Program-made: the position numbers and the translations under genes | Shown: positions 1 through 8,209 of the stretch, in pieces | Position numbering within the stretch: the stretch's first letter is position 1 | How the letters are laid out: the number at the start of each line of letters is the position of its first letter | NCBI RefSeq assembly: GCF_006636205.1 | Contig: NZ_VIGB01000003.1 | Span: 992,001 to 1,056,000 of the forward strand | Direction of reading: 5' to 3' | From: Kitasatospora acidiphila | GTDB taxonomy: Bacteria > Actinomycetota > Actinomycetes > Streptomycetales > Streptomycetaceae | Length of the DNA stretch: 64,000 nucleotides | Notes under the pieces: model-generated | Told to the model about the DNA's origin: nothing | The model's input: only the letters and a program-made list of their open reading frames with translations | Databases searched by the model: none

Positions 1-1
1 G

Positions 2-664
2 CTCCAGGTGCTGGTCCAGTGCACCGGCCTGCCGCAGTCGTCGATCCACCACGAGCACCTGTTCCTTCGTTCGGTGCACGCCTGCGAGCTCGCGTTCTTC
101 CTCACCCGTTGGAGTGCTTGTCAGGCGATAGCGGCCATCTGCGCGGGCGACCGGAAGTCGGCGGTGCAGCACACCCTGCGTACCGCCGGCTGCGCGGATC
201 TGTTCAGCGGTGTGCTCCATGTGCTGCGCACGCTCTCGCCGGAGCAGTTCATGAGCTTCCGGGCGGCGACCGGTGCGGCCAGCGCCGTGCAGTCGCTCAA
301 CTACCATCTGGCCGAGCTGGCGGTCTACGGGTTCGACCCGCGCAAGGCCGAGATCTTCCTGCGGCTGCGCCATCTGCAGCGGCTCAACCAGTCGCCCTAC
401 CGGGACTTCTGGCCGCTGCGGGCCGCCGTGCGGACCGTTCGCGACCCGGATCTCAGTGCGGCGCTCAGCATGGTGGAGCGCTCGCTGCGCTCCTGGCGGG
501 GTCGGCATTACGGCTTCGGCCGCATCTATCTGCCACAGGACATCAAGGGCTCCGGCGGCACCGAGGGCGCCGGCTATCTCAAACGCATCGTCGACAAGGA
601 GATCTGCGCCACCGGCCCACCCGGCCCGGTGCCCGAGGCCATGTTCCGCTTCGGGCTCTCCTGA
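2..664 (+). CDS. Heme dioxygenase-like protein of the tryptophan 2,3-dioxygenase superfamily, 5' end outside window
   Basis: About 220 residues are visible and the frame is open to the left edge, so the N terminus is missing. The order of motifs matches tryptophan 2,3-dioxygenase: an HHEHLF segment (canonical HHEQLF with the distal His) near visible residue 16, a QSLNYHLAEL segment near 97, an RHYGF segment near 167 whose His would be the heme ligand, and a Gly-rich C-terminal stretch (GSGGTEGAGYL). TDO enzymes open the indole ring of tryptophan to N-formylkynurenine. The canonical GT-GGSSG loop is altered here, so it may instead be one of the TDO-fold enzymes of natural-product pathways (the MarE and SfmD type of heme enzyme) acting on a different aromatic substrate. 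The sugar genes that follow favour a biosynthetic role. Fold assignment is fairly safe; substrate is unknown. Confidence 0.7.
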   Translation, partial: LQVLVQCTGLPQSSIHHEHLFLRSVHACELAFFLTRWSACQAIAAICAGDRKSAVQHTLRTAGCADLFSGVLHVLRTLSPEQFMSFRAATGAASAVQSLNYHLAELAVYGFDPRKAEIFLRLRHLQRLNQSPYRDFWPLRAAVRTVRDPDLSAALSMVERSLRSWRGRHYGFGRIYLPQDIKGSGGTEGAGYLKRIVDKEICATGPPGPVPEAMFRFGLS

Positions 665-795
665 GCCACCGTGATATCGAGAGCGGCATAAGGTCATACC
701 TGACTTGTCGTCAACTTCTCTGTGTCACAAGGGAATCAGCTTACTCCAGTCATATCGTCACACCACTTGTGCATATCCATCGAAAGGACTCCCCC

Positions 796-1212
796 ATGAG
801 CAACGCCCCCGTGCTGAACGCCGCCCTGGCCCGCCGCATCCTGGATGCCGCCCTGGCCCAGGCCGTGCAGCTGAACGTCGCCGTCGCGGTCGCGGTGGTG
901 GACGCCGGCGGCAATGTGCTGACCGTCGCCCGGGCCGATGGTGCGACCTTCTGGGCCACCACGGTGGCCACCCACAAGGCGGTCACCGCCGCCGGGCTGG
1001 GCATCCCCACCCTCGACTTCGGCAAGGCCGCCGCGGCCGACCCGGTGCTGCTCGCCACCATGGCCGCCCAGCCGGGCTTCGCCCTGCTGCCCGGCGGCAT
1101 CCCGATCATGATCAACGGCGCCATCGCCGGAGCGATCGGGGTAGCCGGCGGCACCCGTGGCGAGGACCAGCCGGTGGCCGAGGCCGGCGTCGAGGCCGGC
1201 GCGGCGGGCTGA
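796..1212 (+). CDS. GlcG/HbpS-like heme-degrading domain protein
   Basis: This 138-residue protein starts at an ATG preceded by a GAAAGGA Shine-Dalgarno at 782-788. The pattern (a helix with ARRILDAALAQA, then the VAVAVVDAGGNVL strand-turn, TATHKAVTAA-type helix, and the C-terminal LPGGIPIMINGAIAGAIGVAGG) is that of the GlcG/HbpS (PF03928) family. Relatives include HbpS of Streptomyces, a heme-binding modulator of the SenS/SenR two-component system, and GlcG, encoded beside glycolate oxidase; others are cofactor-binding accessory proteins of unclear role. No signal peptide is visible, so it is probably cytoplasmic. It follows a heme-type dioxygenase gene by 131 bp, which makes a heme-related partnership plausible but unproven. 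Confidence 0.75.
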   Translation: MSNAPVLNAALARRILDAALAQAVQLNVAVAVAVVDAGGNVLTVARADGATFWATTVATHKAVTAAGLGIPTLDFGKAAAADPVLLATMAAQPGFALLPGGIPIMINGAIAGAIGVAGGTRGEDQPVAEAGVEAGAAG

Positions 1213-1300
1213 CACCGGCGTCCGCCGTCCCATCCGACTGCTGCCGGTGCGCTCGCGCGGCGCACCGGCAGCGCACCCTCCGCCCGGGAGACTCGACCTC

Positions 1301-2665
1301 ATGCGCGTATCGGTGATCGGCTGCGGCCACCTCGGCACCTCACATGCTGCCGCGATGGCCGAGCTGGGGCACGACGTGATCGGTGTCGAACAGGATCCGG
1401 AGAAGTGCCGGGCCTTGGCCGCCGGCCGTGCGCCGTTCTTCGAGACCGGGTTGGACGAGCTCCTGGCCAAGCACACCGCCGGCGGTCGGCTGCGTTTCAG
1501 CACCGAGCTGGCCGCGGCCGCCGACCACGCGGAGCTGCACTTCGTCGCCGTCGGTACCCCGCTGCGGCCGGACGGGCAGGGCTATGACGTCGACCAGGTG
1601 GTGGGCGCCGTGCGCTCGCTGGTCCCGCTGCTGCACCGGCCGTGCACCATCGTGGGCAAGAGCACGGTGACCGTGGGCACGGTGACCCGTCTCCAGGCCA
1701 TCGTCGACCAGTTGGCCAATGTGCCCGGCGTGGAGCTGGTCTGGAACCCGGAGTTCCTGCGCGAGGGCCATGCGGTCATCGACACCCTGAAGCCGGACCG
1801 GATCCTGGCCGGGCTCAGCTCCACGGCGGCCCGCAAGGCCCTGGAGGAGGTGTATGCGCCGATCCTGGCCCGCGGCGAGGCCCAACTCATCATCACCGAT
1901 CCGGCCACCGCCGAGGTCGCCAAGTCCGCAGCCAACGCCTGCCTCGCCGCCAAGATCTCCTTCGCCAACGCGATGGCCGAGGTCTGCGAGCTGACCGGGG
2001 CGGATGTCGCCGAGGTCACCCGGGTGCTCGGCATCGACCCGCGCATCGGGCCGCTCGGCATGCGGCCGGGCATCGGGTACGGCGGCGGCTGTCTGCCCAA
2101 GGACCTCGCGGCCTTCACACATCGGGTCAAGGAGCTGGGTGCGGTGCGGGCGGCCGGGCTGCTGGACGCCGTCGAGGCGGTGAACCAGGGCCGCTTGGAG
2201 GCCGCCGTGGAGCTGGTGGAGCGGGCGGCGGGCGGCACCCTGGACGGAGTCCGGGTCGGCTTGCTCGGTGCCGCGTTCAAGGCTGGTACCAGCGATGTGC
2301 GGGACTCCCCCGCCCTGCGGCTGGCCGACCGCCTCCATCTTCGCGGTGCCACCGTGGTGATCCACGACCCGCAGGCGCTCCCGTACGCACAGCGGGCGCT
2401 GCCACTGGCGCAGTACCGGGAGACCGCCCTCGAAGCCGCCGCCGATGCGGATCTGCTGGTGATCGGCACCGAGTGGCCCGAATATGTGGCGAACCCTCAA
2501 CTCCCATCCGCAGCAGCCATCATGGTGCGTCGTCTGGTGCTGGTGGATGTGCGCACCGCGGTCGATCCGGCCCCCTGGTCGGCCGCCGGCTGGTCGGTCT
2601 GGCAACTCGGCCGCCCGGTCAGCCGTCCAACGGTCCCACCGGCGACCGCCGCACCGGCAGGCTGA
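1301..2665 (+). CDS. UDP-glucose/GDP-mannose dehydrogenase family protein
   Basis: The 454-residue protein begins at ATG 1301 behind GGGAG at 1286-1290. It opens with a Rossmann motif (VIGCGHLG), has the VGTP substrate loop near residue 88, the NPEFLREG motif near 150, the catalytic cysteine in YGGGCLPKD (Cys264), and a C-terminal UDP-binding domain with GAAFKAGTSDVRDSPAL. Family members oxidise an NDP-hexose at C6 twice, using NAD+, to give an NDP-uronic acid (UDP-glucose to UDP-glucuronate). All key residues are present. It lies with a DegT-type aminotransferase homologue and a dTDP-glucose dehydratase, so it likely supplies a uronic or amino-uronic sugar for a cell-envelope polymer or a glycosylated metabolite. 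The exact nucleotide sugar cannot be read from sequence. Confidence 0.85.
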   Translation: MRVSVIGCGHLGTSHAAAMAELGHDVIGVEQDPEKCRALAAGRAPFFETGLDELLAKHTAGGRLRFSTELAAAADHAELHFVAVGTPLRPDGQGYDVDQVVGAVRSLVPLLHRPCTIVGKSTVTVGTVTRLQAIVDQLANVPGVELVWNPEFLREGHAVIDTLKPDRILAGLSSTAARKALEEVYAPILARGEAQLIITDPATAEVAKSAANACLAAKISFANAMAEVCELTGADVAEVTRVLGIDPRIGPLGMRPGIGYGGGCLPKDLAAFTHRVKELGAVRAAGLLDAVEAVNQGRLEAAVELVERAAGGTLDGVRVGLLGAAFKAGTSDVRDSPALRLADRLHLRGATVVIHDPQALPYAQRALPLAQYRETALEAAADADLLVIGTEWPEYVANPQLPSAAAIMVRRLVLVDVRTAVDPAPWSAAGWSVWQLGRPVSRPTVPPATAAPAG

Positions 2666-2877
2666 CCTCGCCACCGTCAGCCCCGGTCGGCGCCGGTGCA
2701 CAACGCCCGGGCGGCGGTCGCCGGCAGGCAGCCGAGCCGGGTCGATCCGCACAAGGCGTAGCCGAACTCGTCCTGCGGCCGGATCCCGTCGACGGTCGGG
2801 CAGGCCTACCTTCGGTGTACCGGGTGCGCCGCGAGTCGGGCGCGACGCACCCGATATGCGCCAGAAGGGACCGGCCG

Positions 2878-4092
2878 ATGACCGTCCAGCTGACCGTGGA
2901 ACAGGTGGAGCAAGCGCAGGCGGAGCAGACGGAGCAGGCGGTGCCCTTCACCAGTACCGAGATCTGCCCGGAGGCGCGGGTCGCCGCGCTGCGGGTGCTG
3001 GCCTCCGGTCGGGTCGCGACCGGGGCGCAGGCTGCCATGTTCGAGCGGGAGTTCGCGGCCCGGGTGAAGGCTCGGCATGCGGTGGCGGTCTCCTCGGGGA
3101 CGGCGGCGATCGAACTGGCCCTGCGGGCGATGCGACTGCCACCGGGCGGAATCGTGCTGGTTCCGGCGGTGACCTTCTGCGGGGTGGCGCAGGCGGTGCT
3201 GCATGCGGGCCTGCGGCCGCTGCTGGTGGACGTCGATCCGGTGACCGCGATGCCCAGCCCCGCGACCGTGGCCGCCGCACTGCAGGGGCATGCGCACGGG
3301 CGGATCCGTCCGGCCGCCATGCTGGTGCTGCACTTCGGCGGCGCCCCGTCCCCGTTGCCGGAACTCGCGGCCGCGGCCGGCCTGCCGCTGTACCGGGTGG
3401 TCGAGGACGCGGCGCACGGCCCAGGCACCACCATCCACGGGCGCGCGGTCGGCGCTCTGTCCCGGGCCGCTTGCTTCAGCTTCTCCCCCACCTCGAATCT
3501 GCCGATCGGCGAGGGCGGCATGGTGACCTGCGACGACGGCGAGCTCGCCGCCCGGGTCCGCCGGGCCGGCCGGAACGGGATGTCCGCCGACGTCCGCCAG
3601 CGCGACGGTACGGCCGGCAGCGCCTGGCACTTCACGGTCGAGGACGGCGGCCTGAAGGCGAACATGTCCGATCTGGAGGCCGCGATCGGCCGTGCCCAAC
3701 TGCGCCGACTGCCCAGTTGGCAGCGCCTGCGCGAACAACTCGCTGCCGGCTACACGCTCCGGCTGCACGACGTGGGCACGCTGCTGCCCCCGTCCATACC
3801 GACCGGAGGACGGCACGCCTGGAACCTCTATGTGCTGCAGGTGACCGAGCGCTACGGCCGGTCGCGTGACGAGTTGGCCGCCGCGCTGGCGGAGCGCGGC
3901 ATCAGCACCGCCGTGCACTACGTCCCGCTGCACCGGCTCGGCTACTTCCGCCATGCGGCGCTGCGGCCGATCAGCGGACTGCCCGGCGCCGACCAGCTCT
4001 TCCCCCGGTTGCTCTCGCTGCCGCTCTACCCCGGCCTCACCGAGCACCGGGTGGACCGCATCTGCGCCGAGCTGCACCGGCTCGCCCGCTGA
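2878..4092 (+). CDS. DegT/DnrJ/EryC1-type aminotransferase homologue lacking the PLP lysine
   Basis: This 404-residue protein has the fold signature of sugar aminotransferases: SSGTAAIELALRA near residue 77, the cofactor-ring aspartate in VVEDAAHG (Asp177), the GEGGMV loop, and a C-terminal HYVPLHRLGYF segment. In active family members the internal aldimine lysine sits in a motif like S-F-x-x-T-K-N. Here the motif reads FSFSPTSNLPIGEGGM, with Ser206 (codon TCG at 3493-3495) in place of lysine. The change is two or more base substitutions from AAG, so it is not a simple read error. Relatives that use His instead (ColD, E1-type 3-dehydratases) are dehydratases; a Ser variant is not one I recognise. 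It may be a dehydratase, a non-catalytic partner or a degenerate enzyme. RBS GAAGGGA at 2863-2869. Confidence 0.8.
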   Translation: MTVQLTVEQVEQAQAEQTEQAVPFTSTEICPEARVAALRVLASGRVATGAQAAMFEREFAARVKARHAVAVSSGTAAIELALRAMRLPPGGIVLVPAVTFCGVAQAVLHAGLRPLLVDVDPVTAMPSPATVAAALQGHAHGRIRPAAMLVLHFGGAPSPLPELAAAAGLPLYRVVEDAAHGPGTTIHGRAVGALSRAACFSFSPTSNLPIGEGGMVTCDDGELAARVRRAGRNGMSADVRQRDGTAGSAWHFTVEDGGLKANMSDLEAAIGRAQLRRLPSWQRLREQLAAGYTLRLHDVGTLLPPSIPTGGRHAWNLYVLQVTERYGRSRDELAAALAERGISTAVHYVPLHRLGYFRHAALRPISGLPGADQLFPRLLSLPLYPGLTEHRVDRICAELHRLAR

Positions 4093-4125
4093 TCCCAGGC
4101 GGCCTGGTCGGTCCCGGTCCGCGCC

Positions 4126-4926
4126 CTAGTCGGTACCGTTCCGGCCTGTCGAGTCGGTACCGTTCCGGCCAGTCGGTGCCCTTTGGCCGAGCGGTCCGGT
4201 CGGTGCGGCGCGGTCGGCCTGATGGGCCATGGCGACGGCTTCCAGGCGGGAGTGCACGCCCAGCTTGTCCAGCACGTTCTGCACATGGGTGCGGGCGGTG
4301 CTGGTGGTCATCCGCAGCGCGCGGGCGATCTCGATGGTGTCATCGCCCTCGGCCAGGCGGGCCAGCACCTCGCGCTCCCGGTGGGTGAGCCGGTGCAGCG
4401 GCTCTGCGTGGTCCGGGGTGCGGGCCCGGCGCAGCGCCTCCTGGGCGAGGGTCGGCTCGATGAAGCGCTCACCGGCCGCGACCGTGCGCAACGCCCGGTC
4501 CAGCAGCTCAAGCCCCTTGTCCTTGCCCAGGTAGCCGGCGACTCCGGCGGCGGCCGCCGCGACCACCGCGTCCGGGTCCAGCTCCCGGGAGAGCGCCACG
4601 ATCCCGATGCCGGGGTCACTGCGCCGGATCTGGGCGATGGCGTCCAGGGCCCGGCCGTCCAGGAGTTGCAGGTCGAGCAGGCACAGCTCCGGTCGGCAGG
4701 CGGCTACGGCACGCAGCAGCCCGCCTCTGGTGGTGGCGGTCGCCTGCACCAGGTAGCCGCGCCCGGCGAGCACCAGGGCCAGCGCCTCGGCGTGCAGCCG
4801 GCTGGCGTCCGCGATCACCAGGCGGGCCAGCGGGCGGGGGCCCGCCGCAGCGGGCGGTGGCGCTGCGGGTCCTGCGGAGCGTTCCCGGGGGCGGCTCCCG
4901 GGTCGGCCCATGGACGATTCGGTCAT
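4126..4926 (-). CDS. NarL/LuxR-family response regulator
   Basis: I take the ATG at 4926 (266 residues) because AAGGG lies about 9 bases upstream; the open frame extends further but without support. After a Pro/Ala-rich N-terminal tail comes a receiver domain with acidic Asp40, phospho-acceptor Asp85 in LCLLDLQ and Lys135 in YLGKDKG, then a LuxR-type helix-turn-helix (LTHREREVL to LGVHSRLEAVAMA, about residues 190-245). It is therefore likely a phosphorylation-controlled DNA-binding regulator; no partner kinase is in view. It is transcribed away from a second regulator of the same family 161 bp off. The C terminus contains an 8-residue near-repeat (TGRNGTD twice) encoded by a 24-bp direct repeat. 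Confidence 0.85.
   Translation of the reverse strand: MTESSMGRPGSRPRERSAGPAAPPPAAAGPRPLARLVIADASRLHAEALALVLAGRGYLVQATATTRGGLLRAVAACRPELCLLDLQLLDGRALDAIAQIRRSDPGIGIVALSRELDPDAVVAAAAAGVAGYLGKDKGLELLDRALRTVAAGERFIEPTLAQEALRRARTPDHAEPLHRLTHREREVLARLAEGDDTIEIARALRMTTSTARTHVQNVLDKLGVHSRLEAVAMAHQADRAAPTGPLGQRAPTGRNGTDSTGRNGTD
4129..4170. repeat. Two copies of an 18-bp direct repeat, 24-bp period
   Basis: The sequence GTCGGTACCGTTCCGGCC occurs at 4129-4146 and again at 4153-4170. It overlaps the 3' end of the minus-strand response regulator and encodes the repeated TGRNGTD tail of that protein, suggesting a recent slippage duplication at the gene end. Confidence 0.85.
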
Positions 4927-5087
4927 GGCGCTGCCCTTGCCTGTGCGGCCGGCCGCCGGGCGTCGCGCTCCGTACCGCTGCCCGGAGCGGGTTCCGGTGC
5001 GCCTGCCGCGCGATCCGGCATCCCCCCGTGTCATCCAGCGAATCAGACAACATCGCCGCAGTCCACCGGCGCCTCTATTCTCGAACC

Positions 5088-5762
5088 GTGGCCGGCGAGA
5101 TCCAGGTCGTGGTGGCCGACCGCCGACGCTCGGTGGCCGAGGTGTTGGCCCTGGGACTGCGGCAGGTCGGGATGGCCAGCCATGCGGTCACCGGGATGCG
5201 CGCGGCCTGCCGGGTCGCCGCCGCGGAGCACGCCGATGTGGTGGTGGCCGATATCGGACTGGTGGCCGAGGAGGGCGCCGCCTCGCCGTGGCCGCGTCGG
5301 CTCGGCGTTCCGCTGGTGGTGCTCAGCGATGGTGGCCGCAGCGAGGATCTGGCCTGTGCGGCGATCCGGGCCGGGGTGCGCGGCTGGGTGTCCAAGGACA
5401 GCTCGATGCAGCAGTTGCTCACGGTGATCCGCGGGGTCCGGCGCGGGGAGACCTGGATCCCACCTTCCTTGCTCACCCGGGTGCTGAGCGAGTTGATGAC
5501 GCTGCGCGACAGCTTGGAGGAGGAGAGTGGGCGGCTGGCCAGCCTCACCGCCCGGGAGCGCGAGGTGCTGGGGTGCCTGTCGGCCGGGATGAGCCGAGCC
5601 GAGATCGGGCGGCGGCTCTTCCTGTCCACCAACACCGTGCGCACCCATGTGCAGAATCTGATGATCAAACTGGATGTGCACTCCTCGGTCGCGGCCGTGG
5701 CACTCGCGCACCGCGTCGCACCGCCCGACGCCCTGAACCCGCCACCGGCGCACCGGCCCTGA
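5088..5762 (+). CDS. NarL/LuxR-family response regulator
   Basis: Translation most likely starts at GTG 5088, giving 224 residues; the open frame reaches further upstream but the receiver domain begins exactly here (IQVVVADRRRS). The receiver has Asp55 in VVVADIGL as the probable phosphorylation site and the conserved Lys in GWVSKDS near 105. A LuxR-type HTH follows (LTAREREVL to LDVHSSVAAVALAH, about 150-208). A short coiled linker rich in Glu (SLEEESG) joins the domains. It is divergent to the regulator at 4126-4926. Both lie inside the sugar-gene group and may control it, but this is inferred only from position. No clear Shine-Dalgarno was found, so the start is the less certain part. Confidence 0.8.
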   Translation: MAGEIQVVVADRRRSVAEVLALGLRQVGMASHAVTGMRAACRVAAAEHADVVVADIGLVAEEGAASPWPRRLGVPLVVLSDGGRSEDLACAAIRAGVRGWVSKDSSMQQLLTVIRGVRRGETWIPPSLLTRVLSELMTLRDSLEEESGRLASLTAREREVLGCLSAGMSRAEIGRRLFLSTNTVRTHVQNLMIKLDVHSSVAAVALAHRVAPPDALNPPPAHRP

Positions 5763-5814
5763 TGACGCTGCCACCACCGCCGCCCCGGTACCGCCGCGCA
5801 GTGGTCCGGCGTGC

Positions 5815-5900
5815 GGATCGTCCGGCAGACGGCCAGTCCGGCCTGGAGATCATCCGGCCTGCGAATCATCCGGCCCATGGGCCACCATCCGACCTGCGGG
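5815..5900. repeat. Degenerate short tandem repeats around ATCATCCGGCCTGCG
   Basis: Between the regulator and the dehydratase gene, four or five imperfect copies of a 15-16 bp unit (core ATCCGGCC) follow each other. They end about 20 bases before the dehydratase start codon. They could be regulatory iterons or simple slippage; nothing else is seen in this 156-bp gap. Confidence 0.5.
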
Positions 5901-5918
5901 CCCCAGTACGTTTCTCCC

Positions 5919-6896
5919 ATGACGCGCGTACTCGTAACCGGCGGTGCCGGTTTCATCGGCTCGGAATTCGTCCGCTCGATGCTTCGCACCCGACCACTGG
6001 ACCGCGTCACGGTATTCGACAAGCTGACCTATTCGGGCGTCCGGCAGAATCTTGCGGAGGTGGCCGACCATCCCCGTTTCTCCTTCGTACTCGGGGACAT
6101 CTGTGATCCGGTGGCGGTGGACCAGGTGATGGCCGGTCAGGACGCGGTGGTGAACTTCGCCGCCGAGTCACATGTGGACCGCTCGATCCGGGGCGCCGAG
6201 GACTTCGTCCGCACCAATGTGATGGGCACTCAGGTGCTGCTGGATGCCGCGCTTCGGCACCGGGTCGGCCGGTTCGTCCAGGTCTCCACGGACGAGGTCT
6301 ACGGCTCGATCGACCGCGGCTCGTGGACCGAGCGGCAACCGCTCGCTCCCAACTCGCCCTATGCCGCCAGCAAGGCCGGGGCCGATCTGCTGGCCCTGGC
6401 CTGCCATCGCACCCATGGCCTGGATGTGGTGGTCACCCGATGCTCCAACAACTACGGCCCTTACCAGTTCCCGGAGAAGGTGATCCCGCTCTTCACCACC
6501 AGGTTGCTGAACGGCCGTTCGGTGCCGCTGTACGGGGACGGGCGCAACGTGCGCGACTGGCTGCACGTCCAGGACCATGGCCGGGCCCTCGCCCTGGTCC
6601 TTGACCGCGGCCGAGCAGGCGAGGTCTACCACATCGGTGGCGGTACCGAGATCTCCAACCGTGAACTGACCGACCTGCTGCTCACGGCCCTTGACGCGGA
6701 CCCGGGGTTGGTGGAGCGGGTGCCGGATCGCAAGGGCCACGACCGGCGGTACTCGCTGGACACCGAGAAGATCCGGACCGAGCTGGGCTTCGAACCGCGC
6801 ATCCCGTTCACCGACGGCCTTGCGCAGACCATCTCCTGGTACCGCGACCACCGAGACTGGTGGGAGCCGCTGCTTGAGCGTGCGGCTCTGGAGTGA
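5919..6896 (+). CDS. rfbB: dTDP-glucose 4,6-dehydratase
   Basis: The 325-residue protein starts at ATG 5919, where the Rossmann motif TGGAGFIGS begins. It has the hallmark residues of RmlB-type extended SDR enzymes: Thr124-Asp125-Glu126 in STDEVYG, Tyr148 and Lys152 in PYAASKA, and the substrate motif NNYGPYQFPEKVIPLF. The enzyme turns dTDP-glucose into dTDP-4-keto-6-deoxyglucose through a bound NAD+ and is the entry to most deoxysugars of antibiotics and to dTDP-rhamnose. No thymidylyltransferase (RmlA), epimerase or RmlD is in the window, so the pathway must be completed elsewhere or upstream. Length and motifs are normal for the family. Confidence 0.93.
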   Translation: MTRVLVTGGAGFIGSEFVRSMLRTRPLDRVTVFDKLTYSGVRQNLAEVADHPRFSFVLGDICDPVAVDQVMAGQDAVVNFAAESHVDRSIRGAEDFVRTNVMGTQVLLDAALRHRVGRFVQVSTDEVYGSIDRGSWTERQPLAPNSPYAASKAGADLLALACHRTHGLDVVVTRCSNNYGPYQFPEKVIPLFTTRLLNGRSVPLYGDGRNVRDWLHVQDHGRALALVLDRGRAGEVYHIGGGTEISNRELTDLLLTALDADPGLVERVPDRKGHDRRYSLDTEKIRTELGFEPRIPFTDGLAQTISWYRDHRDWWEPLLERAALE

Positions 6897-7142
6897 CCCG
6901 GTGGCGGTGAGCCTGCAACGCACTGGGCCCGGTGGGCACCGGCACCACTAACGTTTCTCTGACGGCGTGTCAATCCTGCTAAGTCGCAGGCCGAACCAGC
7001 CCCGGCGACCATCCCACCGACCGATCCTGCACAGCCCGCCGACTTCTCGTCACACGTAGTCCGCAGGTCGGGAACAAACCACTGAACAGGCCCGTTGGCC
7101 TGCAAAATGACGCAACAGAACGACGCAACGGGAGGGTTGTCG

Positions 7143-8147
7143 ATGAAGGCGATCGGATTCACCGAGAACGGCGCGCCCCAGGTCCTGCGCCCCGTGGAGC
7201 TGCCGGTGCCGGAGCCCGGGCCCGGCCAGGTGCTGATCAAGGTGGCGTATGCGGGCGTCAACTACGGCGAGGTCCAGCACCGCCTCGGTGACTTCGGGGC
7301 GCCGGACGGTGTGGACGTCACCGGGCTCGAGGCGTCCGGGCACATCGCCGCGCTCGGGCCCGGCGTGGAGCCGGGAGAGGGGTTCGCGATCGGTGACCCG
7401 GTCGCGGCCTACCTGCCCACGGGTGGCGGGTACGCCGAGTATGCCGTGGCGCCTGCCGAGTTGGTCTTCCCGCTGCACACCGCCGCGGGCGAGATCGACC
7501 TGCGCACGGCGGGCGGCGCCGGCCTGGTGCTGCCCACGGCCTACGGCCTGCTCGCCGAGGCCGCACGGCTCCGCCCCGGTGACACCGTGCTGATCCACGC
7601 CGCGGCCGGCGGAGTCGGTTCGGCCGCCGCGCAGTTGGCCCGCGCCCTCGGCGCCAAGGCCGTGTACGGCACCGTGGGCAGCACCGCCAAGGCCGAGTAC
7701 GCCACCCGGTTCGGTTATGACGAACTCTTCGGCCGGGAGGGCTTCACCGAGGCCGTGCTGAAGGCCACCGGAGGTCGCGGGGTGGATGTGGTGCTCGACC
7801 CGGTCGGTGGCCCCACCCGCCTGGCGAGCCTGGAGGCACTCGCCCCGTTCGGCCGGGTGACGATCTTCGGTGAGGCCGCTCGCCATCCCGACCTCGAGCT
7901 GCCCCTGCTGTCGCTCTGGAAGAACAACCGCACGCTGGCCGGCTACAACATAGCCGACCTGTCCCGTCGTGATCCGCAGCTGGCGCGCAGTCACGGCCTC
8001 GCCGCCTTCGATCTGCTGGCAACGGGACAGGTGACCATCGACATCACCGGAGTGCTGCCGCTCAGCGCCGCCGTCGAGGCCCATGAGCGGATGCAGGCGG
8101 GTGCGGTGCAGGGCAAGCTGCTGCTCCAGGTGGCCGACGAAGCGTAG
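7143..8147 (+). CDS. Quinone oxidoreductase-like medium-chain dehydrogenase (MDR)
   Basis: The start at ATG 7143 follows GGGAGG at 7131-7136 and gives 334 residues. The N-terminal GroES-like domain (VAYAGVNYGEVQHRLG) lacks the zinc-ligand Cys/His residues of alcohol dehydrogenases, as in QOR-type enzymes. A Rossmann domain follows with the nucleotide motif HAAAGGVGSAAAQLA near residue 152 and a VVLDPVGG strand. Such enzymes reduce quinones or enones with NADPH in the cytoplasm. It stands alone, with a 246-bp gap upstream in which I see no gene, and converges on the minus-strand SDR gene. Confidence 0.85.
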   Translation: MKAIGFTENGAPQVLRPVELPVPEPGPGQVLIKVAYAGVNYGEVQHRLGDFGAPDGVDVTGLEASGHIAALGPGVEPGEGFAIGDPVAAYLPTGGGYAEYAVAPAELVFPLHTAAGEIDLRTAGGAGLVLPTAYGLLAEAARLRPGDTVLIHAAAGGVGSAAAQLARALGAKAVYGTVGSTAKAEYATRFGYDELFGREGFTEAVLKATGGRGVDVVLDPVGGPTRLASLEALAPFGRVTIFGEAARHPDLELPLLSLWKNNRTLAGYNIADLSRRDPQLARSHGLAAFDLLATGQVTIDITGVLPLSAAVEAHERMQAGAVQGKLLLQVADEA

Positions 8148-8209
8148 GCACCGGCGAGCGGCCCCTGCGGCGAGCGGTCAGCCCTCGGGTGGCCGGCCGA
8201 ACCAGCGGG

